A stretch of DNA of 64,000 nt. It comes from Tridacna crocea (lineage: Eukaryota; Mollusca; Bivalvia; Cardiida; Cardiidae). Location of the stretch: the NCBI GenBank assembly GCA_943736015.1, contig OX031061.1, positions 63,618,192 through 63,682,191 on the forward strand. Direction: 5' to 3'. The notes beneath the pieces are model-generated. The model was not told where the DNA came from. It was given only the letters and a program-made list of their open reading frames with translations, and ran no database searches. Within the stretch, counting starts at the first letter, position 1. Every line of letters starts with the position of its first letter. Below, in pieces: positions 1 through 9,619 of the stretch. The translations under genes and the position numbers were made by a program.

Positions 1-74
1 GTACTTTGTTGTAACAAATACCAAGTCGCCGTGGTATGGCAAAAATAAGTTTTAAAAGTGTTATAAAATATCAT

Positions 75-560
75 TCGTTCGGTCCGTTGGTTCGTACGTT
101 CGTTCGTATGTTCTTTCAATTGTCCGTGCGTTCGTTCGGTCGGTCCGTTCGTTTGTCGCTTCATTTGTTCGTCGGTTTGTTCGTTCATTTGCCTATTCCT
201 TCTTTTTTCGTGCTTGTATGCGTGAGTGCTTGCGTGCATTCGTCCCTTTGATCTATCCATCCAATTATTTATCCAATTATCCATTCATCCATCCATCAAT
301 CAATCAACCTACCAACCAACCCTCCAACCAGCCAACCAATCAACCAAATAATCAATCAATCAAACAACTAATCCATGCATCCATCGATCGATCGATGAAT
401 CAATTAATCAACCAGTCAATCAGTCAACCAACCAATCAATCACTCAACCAACCAATCAGTCAACCAACCAACCAATCAATCAATCAATCAATCAACCGAC
501 CAATCAACCAACCAGATAACCAATCAGTCAATCAACCAATCAATCGATTTTTCCATTCCT
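75..560. repeat. Degenerate tetranucleotide low-complexity tract
   Basis: Positions 75-240 are a degenerate CGTT/CGGT tract and 240-560 a CAAT/CAAC tract. Both are open in one frame (giving an NQP-rich peptide) only because a four-base period avoids stops. No coding signal. Confidence 0.85.
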
Positions 561-655
561 TCAAATGTTACCTTGCATTGCCGTTGGAGGAATATTAAAG
601 TACGAGTATACATCGATATGTAAGTGTTCAACTCTGTGATTACACAGGAGTATAA

Positions 656-870
656 ACTGTTTTATCACACATTTCTGACTTGTAACAACCCTAATACAAC
701 ATGTGTTTGAAAACATTGTGCGAAAAGGAGAAAATGCTGGTAAGCAGCATTTTCTCCTTTTCCTACAATGTTTTCTATCCTTTCTGATACAAATTCCATC
801 CTCTGAGAATCATTATATTTGTCACCTGTCAGTACTTTTGAATCTAGACCAGTTACAATTTTCTTATTTT
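656..870. repeat. Family A MITE, degenerate copy
   Basis: The central palindrome (about 709-775) is recognisable, with the usual AAAATGCTGG arm and its complement, but both terminal TTAA/CCC ends are eroded. SINE F begins at its right edge. Confidence 0.7.
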
Positions 871-871
871 C

Positions 872-1172
872 TAGAGCCTGTGTACCTCAGTCCATAGCTT
901 GCAGAGCGTGAGAAAAGGGGTCGTAGGTTCGATACCTGGCTCGGCCAAATTCTTTCCGAGGACTGACGATAGTCATTGCGACAGGTTTCATTCCTCTCCC
1001 ACCGCTGACCATTGTTACGATAATGGTTATGTGGGGGAAAGCAGCCAGTGGCTTGGAAAGAATATTGTACTGGTAAAAGAGACTCCAGGAAAGCTTGGAT
1101 AGGTGCACTGTGCGTCGCTATATAACTGGAATAATATTGAAAAACGGCGTTAAACACCATACAATAAATTGA
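872..1172 (+). mobile_element. SINE F, tRNA-derived (copy 1)
   Basis: A tRNA-like head with B-box GGTTCGATACC is followed by a body (TTTCCGAGGACTG, AAGCAGCCAGTGGCTTGGAA, TATAACTGGAATAATATTGA) and a tail of GTTAAACACCATACAAT. The same head-body-tail order recurs in seven further copies or fragments in the window, in both orientations. No protein is encoded. RNA polymerase III transcription and LINE-mediated retroposition are inferred from the class. Confidence 0.85.
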
Positions 1173-1211
1173 ATATGGACAGGTCAAAGGTCGTTTTCTT
1201 CGAGTAAAGAG

Positions 1212-1440
1212 TTAACCCTTTCCCAAACAGCAAATTTTGGACCAGACCAAATTGAAAGCATTTTGCAAATGGCAAATTAACAGTTGCTTGAAAGATGATT
1301 TTTCTATATGGCAGGGTAGAAAACATTGTGGGAAAAGGAGAAAATGCTGGTTACCAGCATTTTCTCCTTTTCCCACAATGTTTTCAGAAGGCTTCTATTC
1401 CTGACCCGTAAAAACCAGGGATTGTTTGGGAAAGGGTTAA
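1212..1440 (+). mobile_element. Family A MITE, complete (reference copy)
   Basis: A 229-bp element bounded by TTAA on both sides, with inverted ends CCCTTTCCCAAACA and TGTTTGGGAAAGGG. Between them lie a long arm containing GACCAAATTGAAAGCATTT, then a near-perfect palindrome (arms of 33 bases, one-base spacer, centre at CTGGTTACCAG), then a short arm. No open frame is shared among copies. TTAA flanks plus CCC...GGG termini are the signature of the piggyBac superfamily, so this is called a piggyBac-type MITE; the autonomous partner is not in the window. Plus orientation here means the long arm is on the left. Confidence 0.9.
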
Positions 1441-1601
1441 AAAAAAAAGTAAGACACATGTTCGAAAACCAAAAGTAATTGAAAATAATTCTCGTATCTT
1501 TGGGAAAATCATCCTGTCAAAGATTTTATCTATATAGACTGTGCGCTAAAAACCGCTGTTATATATTTAACTTCTTGTAGTATTACTATCCAAAGCTTTT
1601 A

Positions 1602-1805
1602 TTAACCTTTTAATTCTTTATTAAACCACAAAACTTTAGACTGGTCCAAATTGAAAGCAGTTGCAGACGACAAAATTAACGTAACTCAAAAGCTGAAATT
1701 TGATTCCAGCAGGTGTTACCAGCATTTTCTCCTTTTCCCACAATGTTTTCAGGAGGCTTCTTTCTCTTGGTCGAAAAAACCAGGGATTGTTTGGTAAAGG
1801 GTTAA
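1602..1805 (+). mobile_element. Family A MITE, left hairpin arm lost
   Basis: The long arm (ACTGGTCCAAATTGAAAGCA) and right hairpin arm are present, but the left 25 bases of the palindrome are missing. It ends at TTAA 1802-1805, which also starts the adjoining family B copy. Confidence 0.8.
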
Positions 1806-1935
1806 GTGTTTAAACCCATTAGGCCGCTAAACGCGACTCACTGACCTTTTGCGGACAGTGTAGATCAAGATCAGACTGCACAGAACGTGCAGTCTGATCT
1901 TAGATCTACACTGTCCGATTAGAAGGTTTGATTAA
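1802..1935. mobile_element. Family B foldback MITE
   Basis: Core palindrome at about 1853-1918: arms CAGTGTAGATCAAGATCAGA and TCTGATCTTAGATCTACACTG around GCACAGAACGTGC, preceded by GCTAAACGCGACTCACTGACC. Complete family B copies elsewhere (48745-48947) run between TTAA sites. Non-coding. Confidence 0.8.
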
Positions 1936-2184
1936 TTGATTGAATTAGAGGTTAAAATCACTTATACAGTGTAGGTCATAACACGGGGGTAAGTGTACCT
2001 CTGCATGTGTTTCCAGGCTTTTCTCACATTAGTACTGACACAGCTTTCCTTCCAAGTCACTTGAAAGGCAAACAATTGCTGGAGAGAAAGGTTGCCTCAA
2101 CCCTGTATCGAACTTACAACCACAAAGTCACGAGTCCAATATGGTAACCACCGAGATAACTCGGCTTGCTCGTATAAGAGAGTC

Positions 2185-2310
2185 ACGTGCATTTTACCTA
2201 GGTAACTAGAATATAAGAATCGGTCTTTTCACTGGTCGTAACCATGAAAAATCGAGTATTTCACTGATATTTCTCGATATCTACCGGAAAGCATAAAATA
2301 TCTATACTTG
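2185..2310 (+). repeat. Family E foldback repeat, 3' fragment
   Basis: Contains TTTACCTAGGTAACTAGAA, CACTGGTCGTAACC and ATTTCTCGATATC followed by GGAAAGCAT, as in the longer family E copies at 34950-35520 and 47500-47950. Confidence 0.65.
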
Positions 2311-2407
2311 TTTCAATCAGTATTTAACACAAAATTTTGATTATGGCATAAAACCGGAAAAGCCCAAAGTTTTTTTTTTAATCGCATAAAGAGCATTTGC
2401 ATACGAA

Positions 2408-2667
2408 GAATTCAATGCAGCTCCAAGTCAAAGATTTTGATTTTGATAGGATATGAATACATTGGGAGAAAAGAAGGGAATGCTGGTTATCAGCACATTT
2501 TTCTTTTCCCCACGTTGTTTCCGTAAGGCTTCCTCTTGAAATTCAATGCAGCTCCAAGTCAAAGATTTTGATTTTGAAAGGATATGAATACATTGGGAGA
2601 AAAGAAGGGAATGCTGGTTATCAGCACATTCTCTTTTTCCCACATTGTTTCCGAAAGGCTCCCTCTC
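2408..2667. repeat. Two-copy tandem duplication, about 130-bp unit
   Basis: ATTCAATGCAGCTCCAAGTC starts two adjacent near-identical units (about 2410 and 2540). Each holds a small palindrome (GGGAATGCTGGTTATCAGCAC) loosely like the family A core, so this may be a duplicated family A relative. Confidence 0.75.
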
Positions 2668-2876
2668 AAGGTTGCTCATATAAAAATAGACCGTGTTTCC
2701 CGTCAGTGTCGACCTTGGCCGTAGTACATCTCTAATTTCTCTTGTTGTCAGATGGTTTTCGATTACTGGGGTTTTATGAATGAAAATTAAAAGCTTTGAG
2801 AGTATAAGGATGATTTTTTTTTTGTATTTTTGTAAAAATTTTCGTCCCATAATCTGAAGGGCCACCTTAAAATTGG
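2668..2876 (-). mobile_element. Family I element, fragment
   Basis: Inverse match to 56986-57180: the terminus GGGCCACCTTAAAA, the GAGAAATTAGAG-like stretch and ACACGGTCTATTTTT (as complement) are shared. The complete copy has TTAAAGGTGG/CCACCTTTAA ends. Confidence 0.7.
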
Positions 2877-3178
2877 TCCTTGTAAATAGAATTATTGTAA
2901 TTGTCTTGTAGGAGAAGGACCGATTCTAAGTTAGTAGAACTTATGGTCCAACCCAAATTTCAATTTATATGAAATGAAATATGTTTAAACTAATTGGTCT
3001 TTCTTGAGACATCCAGAAAAATTTCTAAAAGAAAACACTTTATGATGTAGTTTCGACACAGATCAGCCTGCAACGACCACAGAGCATCTCTGTCTCATAC
3101 GTTTTAATATGCCTATACAGACAGTCTGTATTTGAAGTGAACATAATTACCATTAACCGCTAGGATGCTGATCTCGAT

Positions 3179-3403
3179 TTAACTCATTACCAAAAGACAA
3201 AATTTTAGGTTTGTCCAAATCGAAAGCATTTGTAGACAACAAAATAAAAGTGACTGAAAATTTGAAATTTGTTTTGAGAAGGGTAGTAAACATTGTGGGA
3301 AAAGGAGAAAATGCTGGTTACCAGCATTTTCTCCTTTTCTCACTATGTTTTCTAATGGCTTCTTAGGGGCGTCCAAAGTAGGGCTTGTGTGGTAATGGGT
3401 TAA
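3179..3403 (+). mobile_element. Family A MITE, complete
   Basis: TTAA at 3179-3182 and 3400-3403. Termini are of the CTCATTACC / GGTAATGGG subtype. The palindrome core is nearly perfect. Confidence 0.88.
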
Positions 3404-3412
3404 TATGTTTAT

Positions 3413-3725
3413 AAAGACAATGTAGACCAAGATCAGACTGCACTTAACTCTTGACCAAACGACAATTTTTCGGACTGGTCCAAATTTAAAACTATTTGCA
3501 GATAATAAATGTGATTAAAGAATTACAATAATAAACGTGACTGAAATTTTGAAATTTGTATTGGGAAGGATAGAAAAACATTGTGGGAGAGGAAGAAAAT
3601 ACTGCTTACCAGCATTTTCTCCTTTTCCCACAATGTTTTCTAAAGGCTTCTTTCTCAGGGTTGTTAAAAGTCGAGATTGTGTAGTAAAGAGTTAAAGTGC
3701 AGTCTGATCTTGGATCTACATTGTC
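3413..3725. mobile_element. Family B MITE split by a family A insertion
   Basis: The left arm (GATCAGACTGCAC, ending 3443) and right arm (GTGCAGTCTGATCTTGGATC, from about 3696) of one palindrome are separated by a complete family A element placed in the loop. Confidence 0.85.
3444..3695 (+). mobile_element. Family A MITE nested in family B loop
   Basis: TTAA 3444-3447 and 3692-3695 flank it. A small internal duplication near AATAATAAATGTGA makes it longer than the 229-bp norm. Its insertion is younger than the B element it splits. Confidence 0.88.
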
Positions 3726-4079
3726 CGAAACGGACAAACTATTGCTTCAGTTTTATTGAAAATGCTTTTGGCATCGTTTATCTTGTTTAACTATCTTCTT
3801 GGAATTTTAGCTACGTTTTTTAACACATTCTAATCATTATATCGCTGAATAGGAGAAATCAAAAACAACTTCAGTTTGAAGTATTATACTTATAATAAAA
3901 AATGCAATTGCGTGGTTGATTTTCTCTATAGTACGTAAGGAAAGCAGACAATGAATACAAAAGATCAGACACAACGTTTTGTTCATTCTGATCTTGATCG
4001 AAACATGCCACAAAGTCAACTATAGTTCTGAAGGACGTCATAACTCCCTCCATACCATCGGCGACGCCAAGACGCCAAA

Positions 4080-4155
4080 AGCTTTAGTGGATAGAACAGA
4101 TCAAGATCAGATTGCACAGACCACGCAGTCTAATCTCTGATTTACACTGCCCACT
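4080..4155. mobile_element. Family B core, diverged
   Basis: Arms AGATCAAGATCAGATTGCAC and GCAGTCTAATCTCTGATTTACA; the family B termini are not recognisable. Confidence 0.65.
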
Positions 4156-4280
4156 GCTTTATTGTTGATACATGGACGAACTGTTTCTTGATATTGCAGC
4201 AGAACGATATCTGTAGCTTTCGAGTAAAAATCAATTTATTTATTGAGTGATGAAAAGAATTAAGGATTTTGTTAAATAAA

Positions 4281-4513
4281 TTAAAACTCATTACCTAACG
4301 ACAACATTTTAGGTTAGTCCAAATCGAAAGCATTTGCAGACGACAAAATAAAAGTGACTGGAAATCCGAAATTTGTTTTGTGAAGGGTAGAAAACATTGT
4401 GGGAAAAGTAGAAAATGCTGGTTACCAGCATTTTCTCCTTTTCCCACAGTGTTTTCTAAACGCTTATTTCTCTGGGTCGTCAAAAGTAGGGATTGTGTAG
4501 TAAAATGGGTGAA
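4281..4513 (+). mobile_element. Family A MITE in Hedgehog intron 1
   Basis: Left end TTAAAACTCATTACC, right end GTAAAATGGGTGAA (TTAA mutated). On the gene strand its nearest edge is only about 27 bases downstream of the exon 1 splice donor. Confidence 0.85.
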
Positions 4514-4540
4514 TGCTGAAAACATATATAAACCACCTAC

Positions 4541-4849
4541 CTTAGACATTATCCGATCCGAACCGTCTCTTTCCTCATCACGGTATATAATATCAGTATT
4601 ATGATTCTCCACGAGATTTTTAAAACGAACATCCCCTCGTTTTATGGCTCCCTCCGCCTGCCCACTGGCCCCAAGGGTCTCTTCAGACAGCGGGGGTGAG
4701 TACTGTTTGTAGACCAAGGGAGATATTCTCCGTCGGGGTTGGTTTCGATTCTGTCGACGGCCCGGCCCACATTGTATAGATAATCCAGCACAACACAGAA
4801 TCACTACGGTCACAAGATATATAGTCTGGGGGTTGCTCGTAGAAACCAT
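4541..4849 (-). CDS. hh: Hedgehog signalling protein, exon 1 (N-terminal 103 codons)
   Basis: Secreted morphogen of the Hedgehog family, which is autoprocessed, cholesterol- and palmitate-modified and received by Patched. The ATG at 4849-4847 sits in a good context (GGCATGG) and opens a hydrophobic signal peptide (residues about 1-26, core IYLVTVVILCCAGL). It is followed by CGPG, whose cysteine is the palmitoylation site in the family. Next come a basic cluster (RRQNRNQPRRR, comparable to the heparin-binding motif), then SPLVYKQY, TLGASG, RFKNL, NTDIIYRDEE and SDRIMSK, in the order known from vertebrate Sonic and fly Hedgehog. The frame stays open past 4541, but the exon should end at AAG|GTAGGT (4541/4540), phase 0. 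From memory, human SHH exon 1 is also phase 0 and about 100 codons. Exon 2 and the intein-like Hog domain are not found and must lie beyond position 1. Partial gene, no visible damage. Confidence 0.94.
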
Positions 4850-6041
4850 GCCTTGATAAACTCTTCTAAGAGGGAGATTCCGAATATATTCTTTCTTTTT
4901 TAAATTCCTTTTTTTTTTTCCCTTCCTTTTTAATTCGGTAAGTAGTTATCCAGTTTTCACATCTCCTGTTTTTGATTTCCAAGCGATATGAGAGTCGATT
5001 GTTATTGAATCTAATTATTAAGTTTTGGAAATGGTCTTGTTTTAAGCATACTAAGTCAGTTATATAATTCTCTCCAAAACCGTTTTTCAGTAGCAAGCTT
5101 TGTCAATTCAGTTTACATCTTTATTATTTATTCCATTATATTTCAGTCGTATTAAGACACCACCAGAAATTGATTTCACTTTTTTGTTTCTATAATTTAA
5201 AACTTATTACATTTCTAATTTTCCATTATATTTCTCTCTCTTTCTATACACATCTTTAACAGTGTCTAAGATTTATTAAATCCATTTAAAATATTCAAAA
5301 TATTTATGTTTCAAAAAGGAAAATTAAAAAAGTGACTTTGTAAGCGTAGCCGTGTCTGTCCACTGCCCAATACTAAAGTAGTAAGTGATTGGAACATGTC
5401 GATATCTATATATATAAGATCAGTAACAGTCCGTCTGTTACTAATATAGTTCCTATCTATATCGACAAAAAAAAACCCACTTATAACTCTAGAGTGGCAG
5501 ACTTTTTAAACAAGTGATTGGCGGATGACAATTTCCATATTTCACAATTCCAAAAGGAGTTTCTTAGCCTAAGATATCCCCAATGATAGTTTTTAGACGA
5601 TAATTATCACATTTGGACAGAGATTTCTAACCCATCGCTCACGCTAAACGTCCATCAATTTTTTCCTCTAACCACAGTCTTTAACATTTTCAAGTGCTTC
5701 TCTAAAAAGAAAAAAAATAGAAGTCGATATCTGACCCTTTCGATGATGAATTGAAAGGGGTATCAATTAATGCAATACAGTCCAGTTCAACTGACCATCA
5801 AAGGATAGCTCCGCCCTCTTCGTGTTTCCTTCCCTTCTGATCTCGTGAACGTGGTTCGAAATCGAGTGCTATAAGCACACCTGTATAATCGACGTGAGTG
5901 GTTCTACCTAGGTTAGGCTCCGCCCATATTGATAAAATCAAATCACACCCCTTTCAGTAAACAGATATACCAATGAGTGGCGGACCATTTTCAGCTTGAA
6001 TCGGGGCTGTAAAATATACAAAAGTGAAAAGTTGTTACATG
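4850..6041 (-). promoter_or_regulatory. Upstream flank of hh: putative 5'UTR and promoter region
   Basis: AT-rich and free of the window's repeat families, so the largest clean interval near the gene. A TATATAA-like sequence on the minus strand near 5064-5057 is about 210 bases before the ATG, and AT runs occur at 5405-5425. No transcription start or enhancer can be fixed from sequence alone. The function is inferred from position only. Confidence 0.35.
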
Positions 6042-6286
6042 TTAACTCATTACCAAACGACAAAATTTTAGGTTTGTCCAAATCGAAGGCATTTGCAGAC
6101 GACAAAATAAATGTGACTGAAAATTTGGAATCTGTTTTGTGAAGGGCAGAAAACATTGTGGGAAAAGGAGAAAATGCTGGTTACCAGTATTTTCTCCTTT
6201 TCCCACAATTTTTTCTACAGGCTTCTTTCTCAGGGTCGTCAAAAGTAGGGATTGTGTGGTAATGGGATTGTGTGGTAATGGATTAA
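6042..6286 (+). mobile_element. Family A MITE with duplicated terminus
   Basis: TTAA 6042-6045 to 6283-6286. The last 16 bases (ATTGTGTGGTAATGG) are tandemly duplicated, which lengthens the right end. Confidence 0.87.
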
Positions 6287-6394
6287 ACGTATAGTTCTGT
6301 ACCCAAGTTGATAATTATGATTTTTTTCTTCTAATAGATTATTGTCGTTATTTAACCTTTCAGTACCTCGGGCGATGTCAATAGCATTCACAGT

Positions 6395-6562
6395 CGGTGC
6401 GGATCAAGATCAGACTGCACATCTACACCAATAGTTTAACCCTTTGGGCGCTAACATTGTCTTTAACGAACACACGGATTTTGCGGACAGCAGGGATCGA
6501 GATCAGACTGCACAGAACGTGCAGCCTGATCTTTGGTCTATACATACCGTTTCTCTAGACAA
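6395..6562. mobile_element. Family B: fragment plus fuller copy
   Basis: A half-copy at 6398-6425 (GATCAAGATCAGACTGCAC) is followed by a copy from the TTAA near 6438, with GGGCGCTAACA and the palindrome centred on GCACAGAACGTGC (6508-6525). Confidence 0.7.
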
Positions 6563-6654
6563 GCTAGTTAGGTGAAAATTTGTCTCAGTTTCACTGGATT
6601 GTATTTTTTTTTCTCATGTGTCAAAAGTGGTAGAGTTACATATTTGGCGCCAAA

Positions 6655-6740
6655 ATGTTTATTTATTTATTTTTCATTTATTAATTAATTAATCAATTCA
6701 TTCATTCATTTATTTATTTTTATTCATTTATTTATTAAAA
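6655..6740. repeat. ATTT/ATTC simple repeat
   Basis: Run of ATTTATTT, ATTAATTA and ATTCATTC units. Confidence 0.85.
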
Positions 6741-6796
6741 CTATCTTTTCATTCCCAGTAACACAGCAAAAACCCCTAACTAAAAGTAAAACAGAG

Positions 6797-7013
6797 TTAA
6801 CCTTTTACCAAACGATTCCTGGGAAAGAAGCCTTCTAAAAACGTTGTGGAAAAAGGAGCAAATGTTGGTAACCAGCATTTTCCCCTTTTTTCCCACGATG
6901 AATTCTACCCGTCCAAGTCCAAAATTTCAACTTTAAGTTAGATTCATTTTGTCGTCTGCAAATGCTTTCAATAATGGACAAGTCTAAAATTTTGTTGTTT
7001 GGTATAGAGTTAA
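6797..7013 (-). mobile_element. Family A MITE, complete but diverged
   Basis: TTAA 6797-6800 and 7010-7013, short arm on the left. The right hairpin arm has an extra T and reads CCCACGATG. Confidence 0.83.
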
Positions 7014-7120
7014 ACAATTTCCCCATACTCTATCTCTCTGTGATTGTATAAGGTCACAGCAGTAGCTCCTAAGCGGGGCAGGAGGTGGGGTCAGATCTTG
7101 AAAGGGTCATACCTCAGACC

Positions 7121-7349
7121 TTAACCCATTACCAAACAATCCCTGGTTTTTACTACCCTGAGATAGAAGCCTTTTGAAAACATTGTGGTAAAAGGAGAAA
7201 ATGCTGGTAACCAGCATTTTCTCCTTTTCCCACAATGTTTTCTACTCTTATAAACTCAAGTTTCAATTTTTGAGTCACATTTATTTTGTCGTCTGCAGAT
7301 GCTTTCAATTTGGACAAGATTAAAATTTTGTCGTTTGGTAAAGATTTAA
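7121..7349 (-). mobile_element. Family A MITE, first of a TTAA-linked chain
   Basis: TTAA 7121-7124 to 7346-7349. It starts a run of abutting elements (A, B, D, A) continuing to 8356. Confidence 0.88.
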
Positions 7350-7358
7350 AACACTGTT

Positions 7359-7566
7359 TTAACCCTAACCTGTTATATAACTAATATTAAATTTATTCGA
7401 TACTAATAACCCAAATATTGTTGTTTCAAATTTATGTTTTTAGGAATAATATCTCCTTATCGGACAGTGTAGATCAAAGATCAGACTGCATGTTCTGTGC
7501 AGTCTGATCTTGATCTACATTGTCCGCTAAAGGTCAGCCAGTCTCGCTTAGCAACCAAAGGTTTAA
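7359..7566. mobile_element. Family B MITE, near complete
   Basis: Begins TTAACCCTAACCTG (7359) and ends CAACCAAAGGTTTAA (7566). Palindrome at about 7462-7528. Its closing TTAA (7563-7566) is also the opening TTAA of the next D element. Confidence 0.83.
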
Positions 7567-8132
7567 GGAAGTAGACCCGTAACACTTCTAGTGCAGCATG
7601 GCATGAAATTTCTTGATAGTTGATAAATACGGATTTATACACATATAATACTTTTGCACATTTTTAACAGACCAGGGCCCGTATTCACCAATTATTCTTA
7701 AGAATGTTCTTTATCTATTTCTCCAAAATTTCCTACATCTGTAAGTAACACAACTTCTGATTGGCTAAACCATCTGGTTTAGCCAATCAGAAGTTGTGTT
7801 ACTTACAAATTTTGAAAACCTTGGAGAATAAGACTAAGAATATTCTCAAGAATAGTTGGTGAATACAGGCCCAGACATTCTTTTGATGTCTGTGTTGAAA
7901 TTATTTGTTGATACTTTTGTTAGTTTTCAGAAAAGGGAGGTAATTAGTATTTCCCTTTGTAATGAGAATATATTGGTTTTAGATTTATAAATGATAATTC
8001 TAGGAAGGACAAAAAGGAAAAAAGAGGCTCGGTTAAAGTAGTACAATAAGACTCATTTTTAATCATAGCAAATTTTGTAAGATAATATTATAGTGGAAAA
8101 AGCCGTTTTCTATTATGGGTCCACTACCTTAA
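7563..8132 (-). mobile_element. Family D MITE split by family K
   Basis: Starts TTAAGGAAGTAGACCCGTAA, ends GGGTCCACTACCTTAA. Shared markers are CACTTCTAGTGCAGCATG, GATACTTTTGTTAGTTTTC and GGGAGGTAATTAG. Family D ends (TTAAGGTAGTGGACCCG) also fit TTAA-specific insertion. Confidence 0.85.
7675..7871. mobile_element. Family K foldback MITE nested in D
   Basis: Palindrome from GGGCCCGTATTCACCAA to TTGGTGAATACAGGCCC with centre TTGGCTAAACCATCTGGTTT. A second copy lies at 21747-21950. Confidence 0.85.
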
Positions 8133-8356
8133 CCTATTACCAAACAATCCCTGGTTTATACGACCCAGAGGAAAAAGCCTTTTAAAAACATTGTGGGAAA
8201 AGGAGAAAATGCCGGTTACCAGCATTTTGTCTTTTTCCCACAACGTTTTCTTCTCTTCCAAAGTCAAGTTTCAAATTTTGAGTCACATTCATTTTATCGT
8301 CTGCAAATGCTTTCAATTTAGACCAGTCTAAAATTTTGTCGTTTGGAAGAGAGTTG
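8129..8356 (-). mobile_element. Family A MITE abutting family D
   Basis: Its left TTAA (8129-8132) is the right TTAA of the preceding D. The right end is eroded (GAGTTGAG). Confidence 0.84.
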
Positions 8357-8478
8357 AGCCATATAGAACCCAAAGGCAAATTTAGCCGAAGCAAAGATGA
8401 CTTAGATAAAGAGCAAGCGATAATGCTTGACCAGAAATGATTTCCAAATCTAACAGAAAATGACAAAGTTCTGTCTAT

Positions 8479-8707
8479 TTAACCCTGTACTCCATAGATA
8501 CTCATTTCTACACATTGCTTGTAGAAGCCTTTGGAAAACATTGTGGCAAAAGGTGAAATTGCTCGTGACGAGCAATTTCACCTTTTGCCACAATGTTTTC
8601 TACACTATCAAAAGGTGTCATATACACATAAAAAATGACTTCATCCTTGCTGTTATTTAGGGTCAGATAGAGAAACAATAGAAATGCCTTATGGGGTAAA
8701 GGGTTAA
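8479..8707 (+). mobile_element. Subfamily A2 MITE (reference copy)
   Basis: 229 bp, TTAACCCTGTACTCCATAGA to ATGGGGTAAAGGGTTAA. The palindrome has the same 33-base arm length as family A and the same outer 13 bases (GAAAACATTGTGG), but four inner bases are swapped to their complements in both arms. The flanking arms differ from A. Further copies: 44007, 45438, 56417. Confidence 0.87.
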
Positions 8708-8918
8708 AAAAAAAAACTTTATCTATTTTCTGCCAATCATATAAGGAATCATTGGCTTCTCAAATTATAACAGACGAGCTCACATAGCTCAGTTTAGTAG
8801 AGTGTAGTACTGGTGAACGTGATGATCTTACAAACATGAAAGTTCGCAACAAATACACAGCTGAAAAACAAACGGTATCTGGCGGGAAAATCGAACCAAT
8901 ATCCTTGTTTTTCGAGAT

Positions 8919-9147
8919 TTAACCCATTACCACACAATCCCTAGTTTTGACCCCCCGAGAAAGAAGTCTTTAGAAAACGTTGTGGGAAAAGGAGAAAATG
9001 CTGGTTACCACCATTTTCTCCTTTTCCCGCAAAGTTTTCTACCCTTCACAAAACAAACTTCAAATTTTCAGTCACTTTTATTTTGTCGTCTGGAAATGCT
9101 TTCGATTCGGACAAACCTAAAATTTTGCCGTTTGGTATCGAGTTTAA
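8919..9147 (-). mobile_element. Family A MITE nested in T-related LTR
   Basis: TTAA 8919-8922 to 9144-9147. It occupies the same host TTAA (next to AGACCAATACC) as the family A copy at 16547-16776, but in the opposite orientation relative to the LTR. Confidence 0.87.
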
Positions 9148-9193
9148 AGACCAATACCACTGAGCTAAAGAGAGGTCTCTCTAACGCATTTAT

Positions 9194-9557
9194 TTAAGGT
9201 AAGACCTGTGTAATGGAAAACACCTATTTCCACTAAAATATCATCCTGCAAAATTAGCTATAATTAAAAAATAAGTATTATTTAAGTACTTTCACCTTTT
9301 CATTTTTTCCATTTTTTCCTTCTTTGAATTATCATTTATAATTCTAAAACCACTATATTGTCAATTCAAAAAAAGATAATAATTACCTCCCTTTTCAGAA
9401 AATTAACAAAAGTATCAAAAATAATTTCAAGATAGACAGAAACGGAATTTCTGATCCGTTAGAAATGTGCAAAAATATTGTTTCTGCATAAATCCTTATT
9501 TATCCTTATTTATCAACCAATTAGATCCGGAAGTGCATTACACAGGTCTTACCTTAA
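9194..9557 (+). mobile_element. Family D MITE, complete, D-variant
   Basis: Ends TTAAGGTAAGACCTGTGTAA and TTACACAGGTCTTACCTTAA form a 20-base perfect inverted repeat. Also present at 32239-32610, defining a variant distinct from the GTAGTGGACCCG form. Confidence 0.87.
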
Positions 9558-9619
9558 CGCGATGTATTTAAGATCGAGACGAATTCATGCATGAAGAACT
9601 GGTCACCCGTAAAAAATGT

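Larger units (their letters stand above)
8826..9610 (-). mobile_element. Old LTR related to TRIM family T, with nested A and D
   Basis: Read on the minus strand: pieces matching CATGCATGAAG..., GATCGAGACGAATTC, the A-box region TTAGCTCAGTGGTATTGG (as complement at 9150-9175), GTTCGATTTTCCCGCC and an end GTAAGA at 8826. The same extended form, with a TTCGCAGCAAATG-like segment, is present at 16070-16950. It is interrupted by family A (8919-9147) and family D (9194-9557). Confidence 0.65.

Noticed and set aside
218..598. 126-codon frame rich in NQP
   Set aside because: Translation of a degenerate CAAT/CAAC repeat; a four-base period avoids stops.
2428..2865. 145-codon minus frame
   Set aside because: Runs through a tandem duplication and a family I fragment; the peptide repeats because the DNA does.
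1..4540. Hedgehog exon 2 in the window
   Set aside because: No minus-strand frame with the expected VTEGWDEDG or HYEGRAVDIT-type sequence was found; intron 1 must extend past position 1.
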